Positions 22,941 through 33,296 of a stretch of 64,000 nt of DNA are shown piece by piece. This DNA comes from Colwellia sp. 75C3 (lineage in GTDB: Bacteria > Pseudomonadota > Gammaproteobacteria > Enterobacterales > Alteromonadaceae): contig NZ_PJAU01000032.1 in assembly GCF_002836255.1 (NCBI RefSeq), forward strand, positions 62,001-126,000. The letters are read 5' to 3'. Made by a program: the position numbers and the translations under genes. The notes below the pieces were generated by a model. It made no database searches, was not told the DNA's origin, and was given only the letters and a program-made list of their open reading frames with translations. Position 1 is the first letter of the stretch, and the number at the start of each line of letters is the position of its first letter.

Positions 22941-24164
22941 GTGATAATAAATAAAACAATCGGTAGCATGCTAATCATTGCTGGCACAACTATTGGCGCA
23001 GGAATGTTAGCATTACCTATCGCCTCTTCTGGCTTAGGTTTTTTAACCGCCATGGTCATATTATTCTTTGCTTGGTGCTTAATGACTTATACCGCCTTGC
23101 TCACGTTAGAGTTGCATCAGCACGCACCACCTAACGCCACATTAAACACATTGGCAAAAAATATACTCGGTAAAAAAGGTCAGGTCATCGCTAATTTTTC
23201 TATGATTTTTCTTTTTTATTCTCTTTGCGCCGCCTATATCGCCGGTGGTGGTGGTCAATTACAGTTAATGCTTTCTAACTGGAGTACGGTAGAAATTCCG
23301 CCACAAACTGGCGCCGTTGCTTTTGCACTATTATTTGGCTCTATTATTACCTTAGGCGCAGGTACCGTTGATAAAATTAACCGGGTTTTGTTTATTATAA
23401 AAATAATTGCATTAACGAGTGTGTTTTATATATTAACGCCTCATATTCAAGGCGAATATTTACTTAACATGCCAATACAACAAGGGCTAATAATCTCAGC
23501 TATCCCGGTGATAGTAACGTCTTTTGGCTTCCATGGCTCTATTCCTTCTATTGTGAAATATATGGGTGTTAACATCCAATCACTACGTAAAGTGATGATT
23601 ATTGGCGCGTCTATGCCGTTAGTTATCTATTTATTTTGGCAAATTGTTAGCCAAGGGGTTATCAGTCAGCAAAACCTTTATGACAGCCAAGGACTCGATG
23701 GTTTTATCGCCAGTTTATCGTCTTTACTGCAAAGCTCTGCCATCGCTAACACCTTAACCATTTTTGCTAACTTAGCACTGGCGACTTCTTTTTTGGGTGT
23801 TAGTTTAGGTTTATTCGACTTTTTCAGTGACGTGCTCAACAAAGGCGACTCTAACAAAGACAGGTTGATTACCGCATTCGTTACTTTTACACCACCTTTG
23901 GGTTTCGCGTTATTTTACCCTCAAGGTTTTATCATGGCGTTGGGATATGCAGCTATCGCACTGGTAATTTTGGCGATATTCTTACCCGTTTTAATGGTAT
24001 GGAAGCAACGAAGAAAAACACTCGATACTGTGCACCAGTCTGGCGTTCAGATGTATCAAGTGAGGGGCGGAAAAGTAGCATTATCTACAGCGGCGGTATT
24101 AGGTGTGTTTATTATTAGCGCACAATTTATGCAAATGCTTGGCATGGTGCCAGTAATACACTAA
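22941..24164 (+). CDS. Aromatic amino acid permease (HAAAP family, TyrP/Mtr type)
   Basis: This 407-residue permease has eleven predicted helices. The N-terminal IAGTTIGAGMLALPIASSGL is the hallmark of TyrP, Mtr and TnaB, and VTSFGFHGSIPSIVKYMG (about 193-210) is also conserved. These proteins import tyrosine or tryptophan with protons. The start is GTG at 22941; the family begins within a few residues of this point (MxNKTIGSMLIIAGTTIGAG), which supports it. A regulatory hairpin is upstream and a terminator follows. Choice between tyrosine and tryptophan is not possible from sequence. Confidence 0.9.
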   Translation: MIINKTIGSMLIIAGTTIGAGMLALPIASSGLGFLTAMVILFFAWCLMTYTALLTLELHQHAPPNATLNTLAKNILGKKGQVIANFSMIFLFYSLCAAYIAGGGGQLQLMLSNWSTVEIPPQTGAVAFALLFGSIITLGAGTVDKINRVLFIIKIIALTSVFYILTPHIQGEYLLNMPIQQGLIISAIPVIVTSFGFHGSIPSIVKYMGVNIQSLRKVMIIGASMPLVIYLFWQIVSQGVISQQNLYDSQGLDGFIASLSSLLQSSAIANTLTIFANLALATSFLGVSLGLFDFFSDVLNKGDSNKDRLITAFVTFTPPLGFALFYPQGFIMALGYAAIALVILAIFLPVLMVWKQRRKTLDTVHQSGVQMYQVRGGKVALSTAAVLGVFIISAQFMQMLGMVPVIH

Positions 24165-24177
24165 CTTACAGATATTT

Positions 24178-24218
24178 AATTACGTACCTGAGTCCTGTGA
24201 ATAGCTACGTAATTTTTT
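24178..24218 (+). terminator. Terminator after aromatic permease gene
   Basis: Arms AATTACGTA and TACGTAATT with a 19-nt loop, followed by TTTTAC. Confidence 0.6.
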
Positions 24219-24229
24219 ACTTTTAGATT

Positions 24230-25063
24230 TTACCCTTCAGACTGTGAAATTAACTCAAGGGTTTTAGCAAATAATCTAGGTTCGTCAATTTGAGCTAACA
24301 TTGCATTATCTGGCAAACAATCAGGATCGATATAATCGACAAAATCGCCAGCTGAATCAAACACTAAAATGTCTAACGCTAACCTGTCCATGCCGTATAA
24401 ACCACGGTGGATCATGTCAGCAGAAAAAACTAACAAGTCGCCCGCCGCTAACTTAATTTTTTTACCAGTAGAGAGGCTTTCATTACTGAGTCTGCCCTTT
24501 TCTTCTTGGCGAACATTAAATTCTTCTTCACTGTCCCAGCGCTTATGTGTACCGGGTACTAACTCCATACCGAGTTCGTCAAATAAAGGTACGCGCAGGT
24601 GCACTACTTGTGTCTCATGAATCACTATTTTTTGCACATCAATGTCATGATCATACTGACAATCTCGGTGCCAAAAATCTTTAAGCTCGGGGTTTATAGG
24701 GTTGAAAAATAATTGGGTATTCATAAACGCAGGGTTATTTTTTATCACGGCGTCGACAATAGTCATCACTTTTTTTGAGCTGATAAAGTTAAAAAGCTTT
24801 ACCCTGTCATCAGATTCTAAGTATTCGCTGCCGGTAATTAAAGACGAGTTGAACGCCACTTCTTTATAGAATTCAGCGTTGTCTTTTTTCCATAACTGGT
24901 GAAACTTTAAGACAACTTCTCTAAGGGATGCAATTTCAGCTTCAGTAAAATAGTCTCTAATAACAAAGTAACCTTGCTCCTGGTAATCATCATTCAACTT
25001 GCCACTATTTAACTGGTCACTATTCAACTTACTACAGTTGAGTTCACTTAGATTGCTTACCAT
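24230..25063 (-). CDS. Phytanoyl-CoA dioxygenase (PhyH) family protein
   Basis: This 277-residue protein is a non-haem Fe(II)/2-oxoglutarate oxygenase. Motifs include YQEQGYFVIRDYFTEAEI (residues 26-43), the metal ligands HxD in FWHRDCQYDHD, and the distal His in FSADMIHRGLYG with the 2-oxoglutarate-binding Arg after it. Substrates of bacterial members vary from lipids to small secondary metabolites; this one cannot be assigned. The N-terminal 25 residues contain LN-rich repeats (SKLNSDQLNSGKLN) encoded by a degenerate 15-bp DNA repeat, absent from the family core, possibly a recent expansion. It is monocistronic and convergent with the permease. Confidence 0.85.
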   Translation of the reverse strand: MVSNLSELNCSKLNSDQLNSGKLNDDYQEQGYFVIRDYFTEAEIASLREVVLKFHQLWKKDNAEFYKEVAFNSSLITGSEYLESDDRVKLFNFISSKKVMTIVDAVIKNNPAFMNTQLFFNPINPELKDFWHRDCQYDHDIDVQKIVIHETQVVHLRVPLFDELGMELVPGTHKRWDSEEEFNVRQEEKGRLSNESLSTGKKIKLAAGDLLVFSADMIHRGLYGMDRLALDILVFDSAGDFVDYIDPDCLPDNAMLAQIDEPRLFAKTLELISQSEG

Positions 25064-25283
25064 TACTACCCATTAACTCCACTTTTTCTATCTTAATAAC
25101 AACAAACAATGACACTTGCTTAGGTTTACAAAGCAGGTATTTACCGCCACTGAGGGCGTGCGCTTATTTTACCGCCCGCAACTATTCATGGCAACAACAC
25201 AGCTATGTTTGATTATAAAAACATTGCACTAAATCAATAATTACATTGCTGTCAGTAAGCCAATAAATAATTTTTACCCATAA

Positions 25284-25314
25284 AAAAAGCTCTCTACCAA
25301 GTAGAGAGCTTTTT
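25284..25314 (-). terminator. Terminator of the alpha-glucan locus
   Basis: Perfect stem AAAAAGCTCTCTAC / GTAGAGAGCTTTTT with a 3-nt loop; on the minus strand it runs into a run of T residues. It lies about 85 bp after the pullulanase stop. Confidence 0.88.
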
Positions 25315-25398
25315 AATTTCGTTAAACGTCGTCTAACGCCGCTTAACGGTAGGCTTTATGTAAATTAGATTAACTTCTACTAATTACGGTAGTAGCCA

Positions 25399-28300
25399 TT
25401 ACAATTTTTTACTGATGTTTATTGTTGGTGCTGTCGGATCAGGCCCTGCAACGGTAACCACATACACGCCGTCATCAACAATAGTAAAACTCAAATTACC
25501 GCCTCCTTGTAGTAAAATTAACGGAGAGTCTAGGGTAATCACGTCAACATCCGCCGGCGCACCTAGATTGAATGTTGACCAATCACCATCAGCAATTTTA
25601 AACTCATAATCACCAGCGGTTAAGTTTACTTCCACGGAATAACTACTTAAACCATCATAACTAAGCGTATCAACAGCACCCCAACTATTCATGCTTCCAC
25701 GAATATAAACTGGTGTAGCGCCAAACATTTCAGCAGCATAAATACTTAATGTAGGTTCAGCTAAATTAGAGGCATCAAACACAAAAGTGTAATCTCCATC
25801 TGCAGCAAAAGTCATATTGAAGTTATCACCACTACCAGATAACAATAACTGATTTTCACCTTCAGTAATTTCCATATCATCAGCTGGGGCGCCCATATCT
25901 ACCGTAGTCCAATCAGCTGAGGCTACTTTAAAGCTAGGTGTTGAAGCACTAATAGTAATGGTGGCTTGATACTTACCGTCACCCACGTAAATTAATGGAT
26001 TATCTTCACCCCAACTATTCATGTCACCACGAATAAATACCGGTATGCCAACAAACGGTTCTTCATTTTCTACCAATAAAGTAGGTGCGCTGGTATTAGA
26101 GGCATCAAGGGTAAAGATGTAAACACCGTCAAGGGCAATAGTAATACTTAAGTTGTCGCCACCAGCTAATAAGCTAAAGTTTTGATCTTCTAATACTTCA
26201 TTACTAGCGCCTGAAGCACCTAAGTTAATACTTGATGACCAATCAAAATCTGCCACCTTAAAACCATAAGATCCTGCAGCAAGGGTAATTTTAGCTTGGT
26301 AAATTCCGTCGCCAATATAGCTAAAGGCATCATCCGGATTCCAACCATTCATATCACCACGAACATAAGCCACAGTATCGCCATAAGGTACTACATCTGG
26401 CGCGCCGGCAGTCGCATAAGCAGAAAGACCAACATCTTGTGATTCGCCCTGAACTTTAACAAAAACAGCGGTAGTTAACGCTGGAACCGTAAAGCTACCT
26501 TCACCGGTACCTTGCTCAAAGCTTGCGCTAGCAACAGTGCCATCAACTGAAGCAGCTAATAAAGGATGTAAAGTAAAGCCACTTGCTGACGTGATAGTAT
26601 GTGTGTGCTCACTATCACTACCATTTACCACAACCACTACGGCGTCGTAATTTGGGTCAATATCTGTCAGGTTTGTGCCATCATCAATGCTCATCACAAT
26701 CAAACCTTGGGTTTGATTTTTGCCAACATTATGAAAACCAACACGGTTAATAATATCTGTCGCCGTGGTTAACCTAAATAATGGGCTGTTTGAACGAATT
26801 GATAAAAATTCATTGAACACATTTGATGCAAATAATATATCAGTCAGTGCAACAGAGCTTGATGAACTAGAGGCTAAATTAACTAATTCAGCCTCAGTTC
26901 GACCACCTTTATCTAGCGGTAAACCTTTATTCCAGTTATTTAACTCAAAAGTGAAATCAACTAGGTTATACCAATCACCTGCATCATAAGTATTTCTGTC
27001 TAACGACTTAGAACGAAGGAAATCACCACCCATTTGTAAAAATGGAATACCTTGCGATAACAATACGATTGCTTGAGAAATATTTTGTGCGCGAACACGT
27101 TCGCTGTTATCCATTTCAGGGCTTAAGTTAAATTGTAAGTTGTCCCATAAAGTTTCGTTATCATGTTTTGAAACATAGTTAATAATATCTGCAGGGTCTT
27201 TAGCATACATACCCGATGCGCTACCGAGTACGTCAGTCCCCTTAAACGTTTTCAATACATAATCAGTTAACGTACCAGCCATACCAAATTTAACAATGTC
27301 TTGTTGCTCAAACGGATAATCTGAATCACTTTTGTTGTTAAATAACGTAGCATTACGAATACCGTCACGAAGTCGATCGTTATAAGTAGCAATTTCAGTA
27401 CCTGCCATATTTTCTTGGTCTGCACGTTCAAAACCACGAGCGTCTTTGTACCAGCCTTCACCATAAAAATGATTGTCAGCGTCAATCGCTTGAATAGCAT
27501 CACGCGCAGCTAACATCTGCGCTTTAGAGCCTTGGCTCATAATATCGAAACGGAATCCGTCGAACTGGTATTGCTGTGTCCACTGCTTTAACGAGTCAAC
27601 CATCAACTTGTCCATCATGCGATGTTCAAGTGCAGTATCACTACAACAGGTGCCATTTAGAACGGCGCCAGTAGTAACATCACGGCTGTGATAGTAGCCT
27701 GGTACAAACTTATCAAGTACCGAGTTATCCCATAAACCAGAAGAATTAGTATGGTTATAAACAACATCTAACACCACTCGCAAACCAATGTCATGCAGCG
27801 ATTTTATCATTGCGCGCATTTCTTTGATTCGGCTTACACCGTCTGGGTTTGACGCATAACTACCGTCAGGCACATTAAAGTGTTTAGGATCGTAGCCCCA
27901 GTTAAAGCTATCGTGATCATTCATCGCTTCAGTGAGTAAAGCTGCTTCGTTTGAAAAAGGAATATAACTTTCAAAAACAGAGCGCAATGTTTGATCATCA
28001 ATTCCTTGATAACAAGGCGGAGCCTTAAAGTTTAATTTACATAATGCTAAGACCGTACTATCCAAATCAATAAGTTTATCTGCATCTTCCTCAATCGTGG
28101 CAATGTCATTGGCTGGCAGCATATGAAAATGCGTTAAACCGTTAGCCACTAACTTTTGTAAATGCTGCATAGGTGCAGACTCAGTTTCAGTAAACGCTAA
28201 GAACTTACCTCTGTTTTCAACGGAAGTACTTTCATCTAGCGCACTAAAATCACGAATATGTCCTTCATAAATAACCGCATCTTCATAGTTTTCAATGGTT

Positions 28301-29682
28301 GATACTACATGACCATCCCAGCCTTCAGGCTGTAAGTCTTCATCAGATAAATTAACAAACTGAGAATACTCACCATTGGTTGATAAACTTAACGAATAAG
28401 GGTCTGTGCTTTCAATTTCTTCAATAGCTTTATTTTGTGGATGATAAATCGTTAACGCTAAACGATAAAATTGACGGTCAAGACTTGCATCACCAGCATA
28501 ACTCCAAATACCTGTCATTGAGTCTTCAGTCATATCATGACTTGAAACCATTTCTTTGGCTGTATTGTAAACATTCAGCGTAAGGTTTTGCGCAGTTGGC
28601 GACCACACCGAAACGTTAATGGCTCCGTTGTCGTATACAACACCTAACGTTGCTTCATCAGCATCCATTTCGCCGTTGGTATAAAGATCGTCGAGTACTA
28701 AATCAGCTTGAACATAAGTCGCAGCAACCGCTACGCCTTCTGCGTTATAGCCAACTAGAACCGATTGGTTTTTAGTGATGGCTTTTGCTTCTTCAACAGT
28801 CCAACTGGCTGTAAATGCAGGCCAGTCAGCAACTAAAGGCGCAGCCGATTTTTGTTCGTCGGTTAAATCAACTTCTGTTAATTCAACAACGGTTCCAGTG
28901 ATAACGTCTTCATTATCTTCACTAGCACCAATATCAGCAGTTGCTGAATGGTGTAATTTTACCGAGGTTACCTGCTCAAAATTTACATTCCAGGCAAAGG
29001 TATTGCTATCAATCCAGTGCGCGGCAAAACCAGTTATCGCTAACGGTTGCTTACCCAATGAAACAACCGGGTATTCAAAAATAGACGCGACACCTGAAAA
29101 GGTAAAGTTCATACGTTGGTATGTTTCATCATCTTGTAACAGTGGCATTTTAAAGTCACCGCCACCAAATTCTTTGCCTGCGTCATCAGTACCTTTATGA
29201 ATAATCATATGACCACATTCATTGTGATCCTCTTTAAGGTTTACTAACCAATACGCGCCGTACACTGGATCAACACCGGTATGTGCTAAGCCATTATCCC
29301 AAGAAGGCGCTAATGAATCGTCAGCATAAGCGTCACATTCAGCACTGTTCCAATTATGCATTTTGTAGTCGTTGTATTCACCGTCTGCACGGTTATAAAA
29401 CAACAACGCCTGATTTTCGCCAGCAAAAATTACTGGTTGAGGTGCCGCTGGGTCGATACCAACAACACAGCTTTCATTTAATGCATCTGGCACTGTTGGC
29501 ACAGGACATTCAATAGGCTCTGGCGCAACACAACTTGTGCCCAAAGCATCAGAAACCATTGGCACATCACAACTAAGGAGTACTTCACCTGGCTCGGTAG
29601 ACTCTGAGCCTCCACACGCGACAAGTACTATTGATACAGATGCTAAGACGACAATTCTTAACACCGATTTTTGACTAAACAT
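25399..29682 (-). CDS. pulA: Pullulanase-type alpha-1,6-glucosidase lipoprotein (GH13) with C-terminal modules
   Basis: A 1427-residue secreted lipoprotein: signal peptide with lipobox LVAC (Cys23) followed by GGSE, then two Cys-rich repeats containing VPDALN/VSDALG, N-terminal beta modules, and a GH13 catalytic domain (about 470-1000). Catalytic features are YNHTN, the nucleophile Asp in DGFRFDIMS, the acid Glu in FYGEGW and SKHDNETLW. The C-terminus carries three tandem modules of about 95 residues, each starting with (V/I)RGxMNxWx (near residues 1130, 1225 and 1315), resembling the X25/CBM-like modules of pullulanases. It cleaves alpha-1,6 links in pullulan, glycogen or amylopectin at the outer membrane surface. 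It is 233 bp downstream of a TonB-dependent receptor on the same strand, forming an uptake locus. Confidence 0.9.
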   Translation of the reverse strand: MFSQKSVLRIVVLASVSIVLVACGGSESTEPGEVLLSCDVPMVSDALGTSCVAPEPIECPVPTVPDALNESCVVGIDPAAPQPVIFAGENQALLFYNRADGEYNDYKMHNWNSAECDAYADDSLAPSWDNGLAHTGVDPVYGAYWLVNLKEDHNECGHMIIHKGTDDAGKEFGGGDFKMPLLQDDETYQRMNFTFSGVASIFEYPVVSLGKQPLAITGFAAHWIDSNTFAWNVNFEQVTSVKLHHSATADIGASEDNEDVITGTVVELTEVDLTDEQKSAAPLVADWPAFTASWTVEEAKAITKNQSVLVGYNAEGVAVAATYVQADLVLDDLYTNGEMDADEATLGVVYDNGAINVSVWSPTAQNLTLNVYNTAKEMVSSHDMTEDSMTGIWSYAGDASLDRQFYRLALTIYHPQNKAIEEIESTDPYSLSLSTNGEYSQFVNLSDEDLQPEGWDGHVVSTIENYEDAVIYEGHIRDFSALDESTSVENRGKFLAFTETESAPMQHLQKLVANGLTHFHMLPANDIATIEEDADKLIDLDSTVLALCKLNFKAPPCYQGIDDQTLRSVFESYIPFSNEAALLTEAMNDHDSFNWGYDPKHFNVPDGSYASNPDGVSRIKEMRAMIKSLHDIGLRVVLDVVYNHTNSSGLWDNSVLDKFVPGYYHSRDVTTGAVLNGTCCSDTALEHRMMDKLMVDSLKQWTQQYQFDGFRFDIMSQGSKAQMLAARDAIQAIDADNHFYGEGWYKDARGFERADQENMAGTEIATYNDRLRDGIRNATLFNNKSDSDYPFEQQDIVKFGMAGTLTDYVLKTFKGTDVLGSASGMYAKDPADIINYVSKHDNETLWDNLQFNLSPEMDNSERVRAQNISQAIVLLSQGIPFLQMGGDFLRSKSLDRNTYDAGDWYNLVDFTFELNNWNKGLPLDKGGRTEAELVNLASSSSSSVALTDILFASNVFNEFLSIRSNSPLFRLTTATDIINRVGFHNVGKNQTQGLIVMSIDDGTNLTDIDPNYDAVVVVVNGSDSEHTHTITSASGFTLHPLLAASVDGTVASASFEQGTGEGSFTVPALTTAVFVKVQGESQDVGLSAYATAGAPDVVPYGDTVAYVRGDMNGWNPDDAFSYIGDGIYQAKITLAAGSYGFKVADFDWSSSINLGASGASNEVLEDQNFSLLAGGDNLSITIALDGVYIFTLDASNTSAPTLLVENEEPFVGIPVFIRGDMNSWGEDNPLIYVGDGKYQATITISASTPSFKVASADWTTVDMGAPADDMEITEGENQLLLSGSGDNFNMTFAADGDYTFVFDASNLAEPTLSIYAAEMFGATPVYIRGSMNSWGAVDTLSYDGLSSYSVEVNLTAGDYEFKIADGDWSTFNLGAPADVDVITLDSPLILLQGGGNLSFTIVDDGVYVVTVAGPDPTAPTINISKKL

Positions 29683-29915
29683 AACTTTTACTCCAAATAT
29701 ATAATTGGCGAGTTAATGCAGAAATTAGTACCCGATTTATTACCGGACCCTTCACCGAAATGAATACCGAAAAGAACTCCGCAATGAACTCCGCAATGAA
29801 AACGGAAATTATTAGATTCTTTTTATGTGAATAGTTAATTTTATTCATTTTTAATAACTCCTGACTCGTAAATTCTGGCTAATAACTTCTGGTTAATAAC
29901 TCACTCTAACTGGCG

Positions 29916-32900
29916 CTATAACGCGTAGGTCATACCTAAAAAGAATTGACGACCAAAGTACTGAATGGTGCCTGTTTGGCTTTGAACGCCAAAGTAACTT
30001 TTAGTCGGTTCGTCGGTTAAGTTGTTCACCTGAAAAACCATGCCTAAATTCTCAGTAACTTGATAAGAAGCCTGGTAATCAATCACCAATTCGTCATCGT
30101 AATTAACAGTTTGTGCTTCTACAGCAACTTGCTCTGACACAAACTCATCTCTATAACGCGCACTGATACGTGTTTCAAAACCTTGATAGCCCCAAAAAAG
30201 CGTGGTTTGTAAAACATTTTCAGATAAGCCCGGCAATGAAATAGGTAAATCTTGCTGTCCTAATTGTGAAATTTGTTGAATTTCACTTTTGGTATGTGAG
30301 TAACTTGTCGTAAGACCTAAGCCAGACCAGAAATCAGGTAAGAATGAAAAAACTTGGGTGTAACTTACTTCAAGCCCTTTTATATAACCGCCTTTATCAT
30401 CGTTGAACGCCGTTTCAAAATTACCGTTACGAATTTCTAATGGCACACCGCTTAATGGGTCAATATATTCGTCAGGTACGATTAAACCATTACCCTCAAA
30501 GTCATATTCACTGATGGTTTGCGTAACAATACCTGCCGATTCTATGTCTTTATAGAAAAGCGCAAAAACAAAGTTACCATCAGATTCGGTAAAGTATCGC
30601 TCATAAGAAAGGTCATATTGATTAGCATAAAACGGCTTTAAATTAGGACTGTTTTTAGCGTTACCACTGATTTCAGCATACGTACCACTGTCAGTTGTCA
30701 CCGTATTAATATTCACACTACTGTTGGAAGCTAGTCGGTCAATATTAGGACGACTCATCACTTTAGCCGCAGCAAAACGTATTTGGTCATCTGGGGTTAT
30801 ATGAAAGTTTAAATTCATTTGAGGCAAGTAATCAGTGTAAGTATTAGTGATAATACCCGGTGCATACTTTTGATTAACTAGCCCAGCGTCATCAGTAATA
30901 AACTGTGCGCCTAATTCGGAATTTGCTCGAACAATAACATTGCCATCTTCATCAACAGTATCTTGTCCGTAAGCATCTTTTACCGCAGTTTCACCAACAT
31001 CTTGTAACGAAGTTGACGCTTGCTTGGTTCTCACAATGCGAACACCAAAGTTACCTGTTACCGGAACATTGCCAATTTCCATGTCAATATTTGCCATGAC
31101 ATAAGCCGCGAAAATATCTTCAAATACCTGCCCACTTTCTTTCATGGTCCAAGCAGTATCCTTACCTAGTGGATCACCATTGATAACGCCACTGGCAGTA
31201 CTGCCCCACGTTTGAACAGGTTGAGGTACGCCTTCAGGAAACCACGCATTAAGCACTTTGTCTTGATCAAGCGATAAATAGCTTGGATAAGCAGAGAAAT
31301 CACCCTTCCAGTCAACGACTGTTGCCATATCGTCAGTGATTTTTAACGGCATTTCTTTTGAATTAAAACCACTGTCGCTACCAAATTCAAAAACTGAACG
31401 GTCGTTGCTGTATTCTCTTTCAGAATAACGCGCACCAACCTCTACCGATGAAATGTAATCAGTATCAAGGGTGTACTCAAAATCAACTCGAGCAGCAATA
31501 ACTTCATCCGAATTCACATAAGGATAAATACCGTATTTTGTTACCATGACACGGTTTAAATCAGTTAACGCATCTGCTTGATTTAAGCTAACATCGGGTA
31601 AATCTAAGCCATTTAATAAGTAGTTAATTGATACATTATTATCAAACTCTGGCATTGCCGCATTCGCGTCATCAGCAACTAACGACCAAATTAAACCGTT
31701 TCTAAAATCACTTGTCGCAGATGAATACGATAAATCTACCGCCATATTAAAGTTGTCAGTGATTTGCCAATCAGCATTTAAGCCAAAACTTTGTACTTCA
31801 TCAGAATCACTATTGTCATCATTAACAACTTCAACACGTGTTGAACTGTTAGAAGTTCGATTAAACGTACCGCCTACTACCGAGTTGTCGATAATAGTCG
31901 CATTACCAATCGCCGCTTGGCTGCCATCAAATTTTACTCGATAACCACGGGCGAATTCTTCTGAATCAAACTTAGAATAAAAGCTATCAAACTTGAGGGT
32001 GAAATTTTCAACGGGTTGCCATTCAAGGGTAGCAACAAAACCATCACGGGTTTCTTCACCACCTTTGTGTTGTAGCTCAAAACCTTCACCAACATATTCT
32101 TTAGCGAGGTGAATACCCTCTTCTTTGGTTGGTCCATTGGTATCGTCAGTTAATCCGTCTACATCTCTTAATTTACTGTAGTTAAGGCCAACAAACTGTG
32201 TAGTCGCAGTAGGTTGAAATAAGCGCGCATATCCAAGTGCAACACCAAAGGTATCATCAGCAAACTTACCTTGGTATGAAACACTAAAACGATGGCCTGT
32301 TGAAGTAGCATCAGGCACATCACTGGCTAAATCGTTATACATGCCACGGGCATTTACATTGAACGAATGCTGTTCTGAATTTTTCAACGGACTGGCTGTT
32401 TTTAATTCAACCGTACCTGCTACGCCACCTTCAATAAGTGATACTTTTGGTGATTTAAATACTGAGGCTTGTGAAATCAGTTCTGAGGGGTATTGGTCAA
32501 ATTCAACACTACGCTGCCCGCTGGTTGATACTTGCTCGCGACCATTTAATGTAGTGGATACAAAACCGCCAGACATACCACGAATATTAATTTCAGCGGC
32601 TTGCCCACCTGTTCTTACGGCAGATATACCTGGTAAGCGCGTTAAAGCGTCAGCCATTGAAACGTCAGGTAGTGCACCGAGATCATCAGCGGTTATTTGC
32701 TCTGATACCGTATCGGCAAAACGTTTCTGATTAATAGACTTAATCAGTGAACGTCTAAAACCAGTCACTTCAATCACTTCAATTGCTGTACTTTCTTTCT
32801 CTGCTTCCTTTTTTATCGCGGCAGACTCTGGTGTAGACTCCAACGCTTCTTGAGCATAAAGTCCCCCAGAAGACACCATAAAACCACAGGAAAGCAAGGC

Positions 32901-32933
32901 TATTGAAAGCTTACTCGGTTTAAATGTACGCAT
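29916..32933 (-). CDS. TonB-dependent receptor (alpha-glucan locus)
   Basis: A receptor of about 1005 residues. The start is set at ATG 32933 (MRTFKPSKLSIALLS) because GAGGGG lies 7 nt upstream; the longer frame to 32954 would begin before this RBS. A signal peptide ends near GLYAQEA. A TonB-box-like IEVIEVTGF, a plug with VSMADALTRLPGISAVRTGG and AAEINIRGMSGGFVSTTLNG, and a beta-barrel ending GRQFFLGMTYAL follow. Together with the pullulanase it probably imports branched maltodextrins. Two identical operator-like palindromes lie upstream. The distance and same orientation suggest co-transcription with pulA. Confidence 0.92.
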   Translation of the reverse strand: MRTFKPSKLSIALLSCGFMVSSGGLYAQEALESTPESAAIKKEAEKESTAIEVIEVTGFRRSLIKSINQKRFADTVSEQITADDLGALPDVSMADALTRLPGISAVRTGGQAAEINIRGMSGGFVSTTLNGREQVSTSGQRSVEFDQYPSELISQASVFKSPKVSLIEGGVAGTVELKTASPLKNSEQHSFNVNARGMYNDLASDVPDATSTGHRFSVSYQGKFADDTFGVALGYARLFQPTATTQFVGLNYSKLRDVDGLTDDTNGPTKEEGIHLAKEYVGEGFELQHKGGEETRDGFVATLEWQPVENFTLKFDSFYSKFDSEEFARGYRVKFDGSQAAIGNATIIDNSVVGGTFNRTSNSSTRVEVVNDDNSDSDEVQSFGLNADWQITDNFNMAVDLSYSSATSDFRNGLIWSLVADDANAAMPEFDNNVSINYLLNGLDLPDVSLNQADALTDLNRVMVTKYGIYPYVNSDEVIAARVDFEYTLDTDYISSVEVGARYSEREYSNDRSVFEFGSDSGFNSKEMPLKITDDMATVVDWKGDFSAYPSYLSLDQDKVLNAWFPEGVPQPVQTWGSTASGVINGDPLGKDTAWTMKESGQVFEDIFAAYVMANIDMEIGNVPVTGNFGVRIVRTKQASTSLQDVGETAVKDAYGQDTVDEDGNVIVRANSELGAQFITDDAGLVNQKYAPGIITNTYTDYLPQMNLNFHITPDDQIRFAAAKVMSRPNIDRLASNSSVNINTVTTDSGTYAEISGNAKNSPNLKPFYANQYDLSYERYFTESDGNFVFALFYKDIESAGIVTQTISEYDFEGNGLIVPDEYIDPLSGVPLEIRNGNFETAFNDDKGGYIKGLEVSYTQVFSFLPDFWSGLGLTTSYSHTKSEIQQISQLGQQDLPISLPGLSENVLQTTLFWGYQGFETRISARYRDEFVSEQVAVEAQTVNYDDELVIDYQASYQVTENLGMVFQVNNLTDEPTKSYFGVQSQTGTIQYFGRQFFLGMTYAL

Positions 32934-33044
32934 AAATTTTCCCCTCATATTCATCCATGAAATATTATTATTGTCAGTTTTCTAACTGACTTCGTTTTAT
33001 ATTTATTTTCACAATATAAAGGGCGAATTTTTCTTTAGATATGC

Positions 33045-33062
33045 TTTGCATACGTATTCAAA
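33045..33062 (-). promoter_or_regulatory. Operator-like site 1 for the alpha-glucan locus
   Basis: TTTGCATACGTATTCAAA, centred on ATACGTAT, lies about 110 bp upstream of the receptor start. Its exact reverse complement lies at 33221-33238. The form resembles LacI-family operators such as MalR sites. Confidence 0.55.
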
Positions 33063-33220
33063 AATAGGCAAAAAGCACACGATTATTAATAAAATGTAGA
33101 TAAAGTGACAAGTTAATGCTCAAAAATAAGCCTGCAGCCTATTAATCACGAAGTTTTAGAGGATTATTCATATCGATAAATTGTCACGGGAAAGTTACAA
33201 AATACGACCAATTGATTACG

Positions 33221-33238
33221 TTTGAATACGTATGCAAA
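33221..33238 (-). promoter_or_regulatory. Operator-like site 2 for the alpha-glucan locus
   Basis: TTTGAATACGTATGCAAA, the exact reverse complement of site 1 at 33045-33062, 176 bp farther upstream. Paired sites suggest DNA looping by a LacI-type regulator; no such regulator gene lies in the window. Confidence 0.5.
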
Positions 33239-33296
33239 ATATAGGGATAATTATTAACACGCGATAGTAAAGATAAATTCAGGTTGGGATTAAGTC

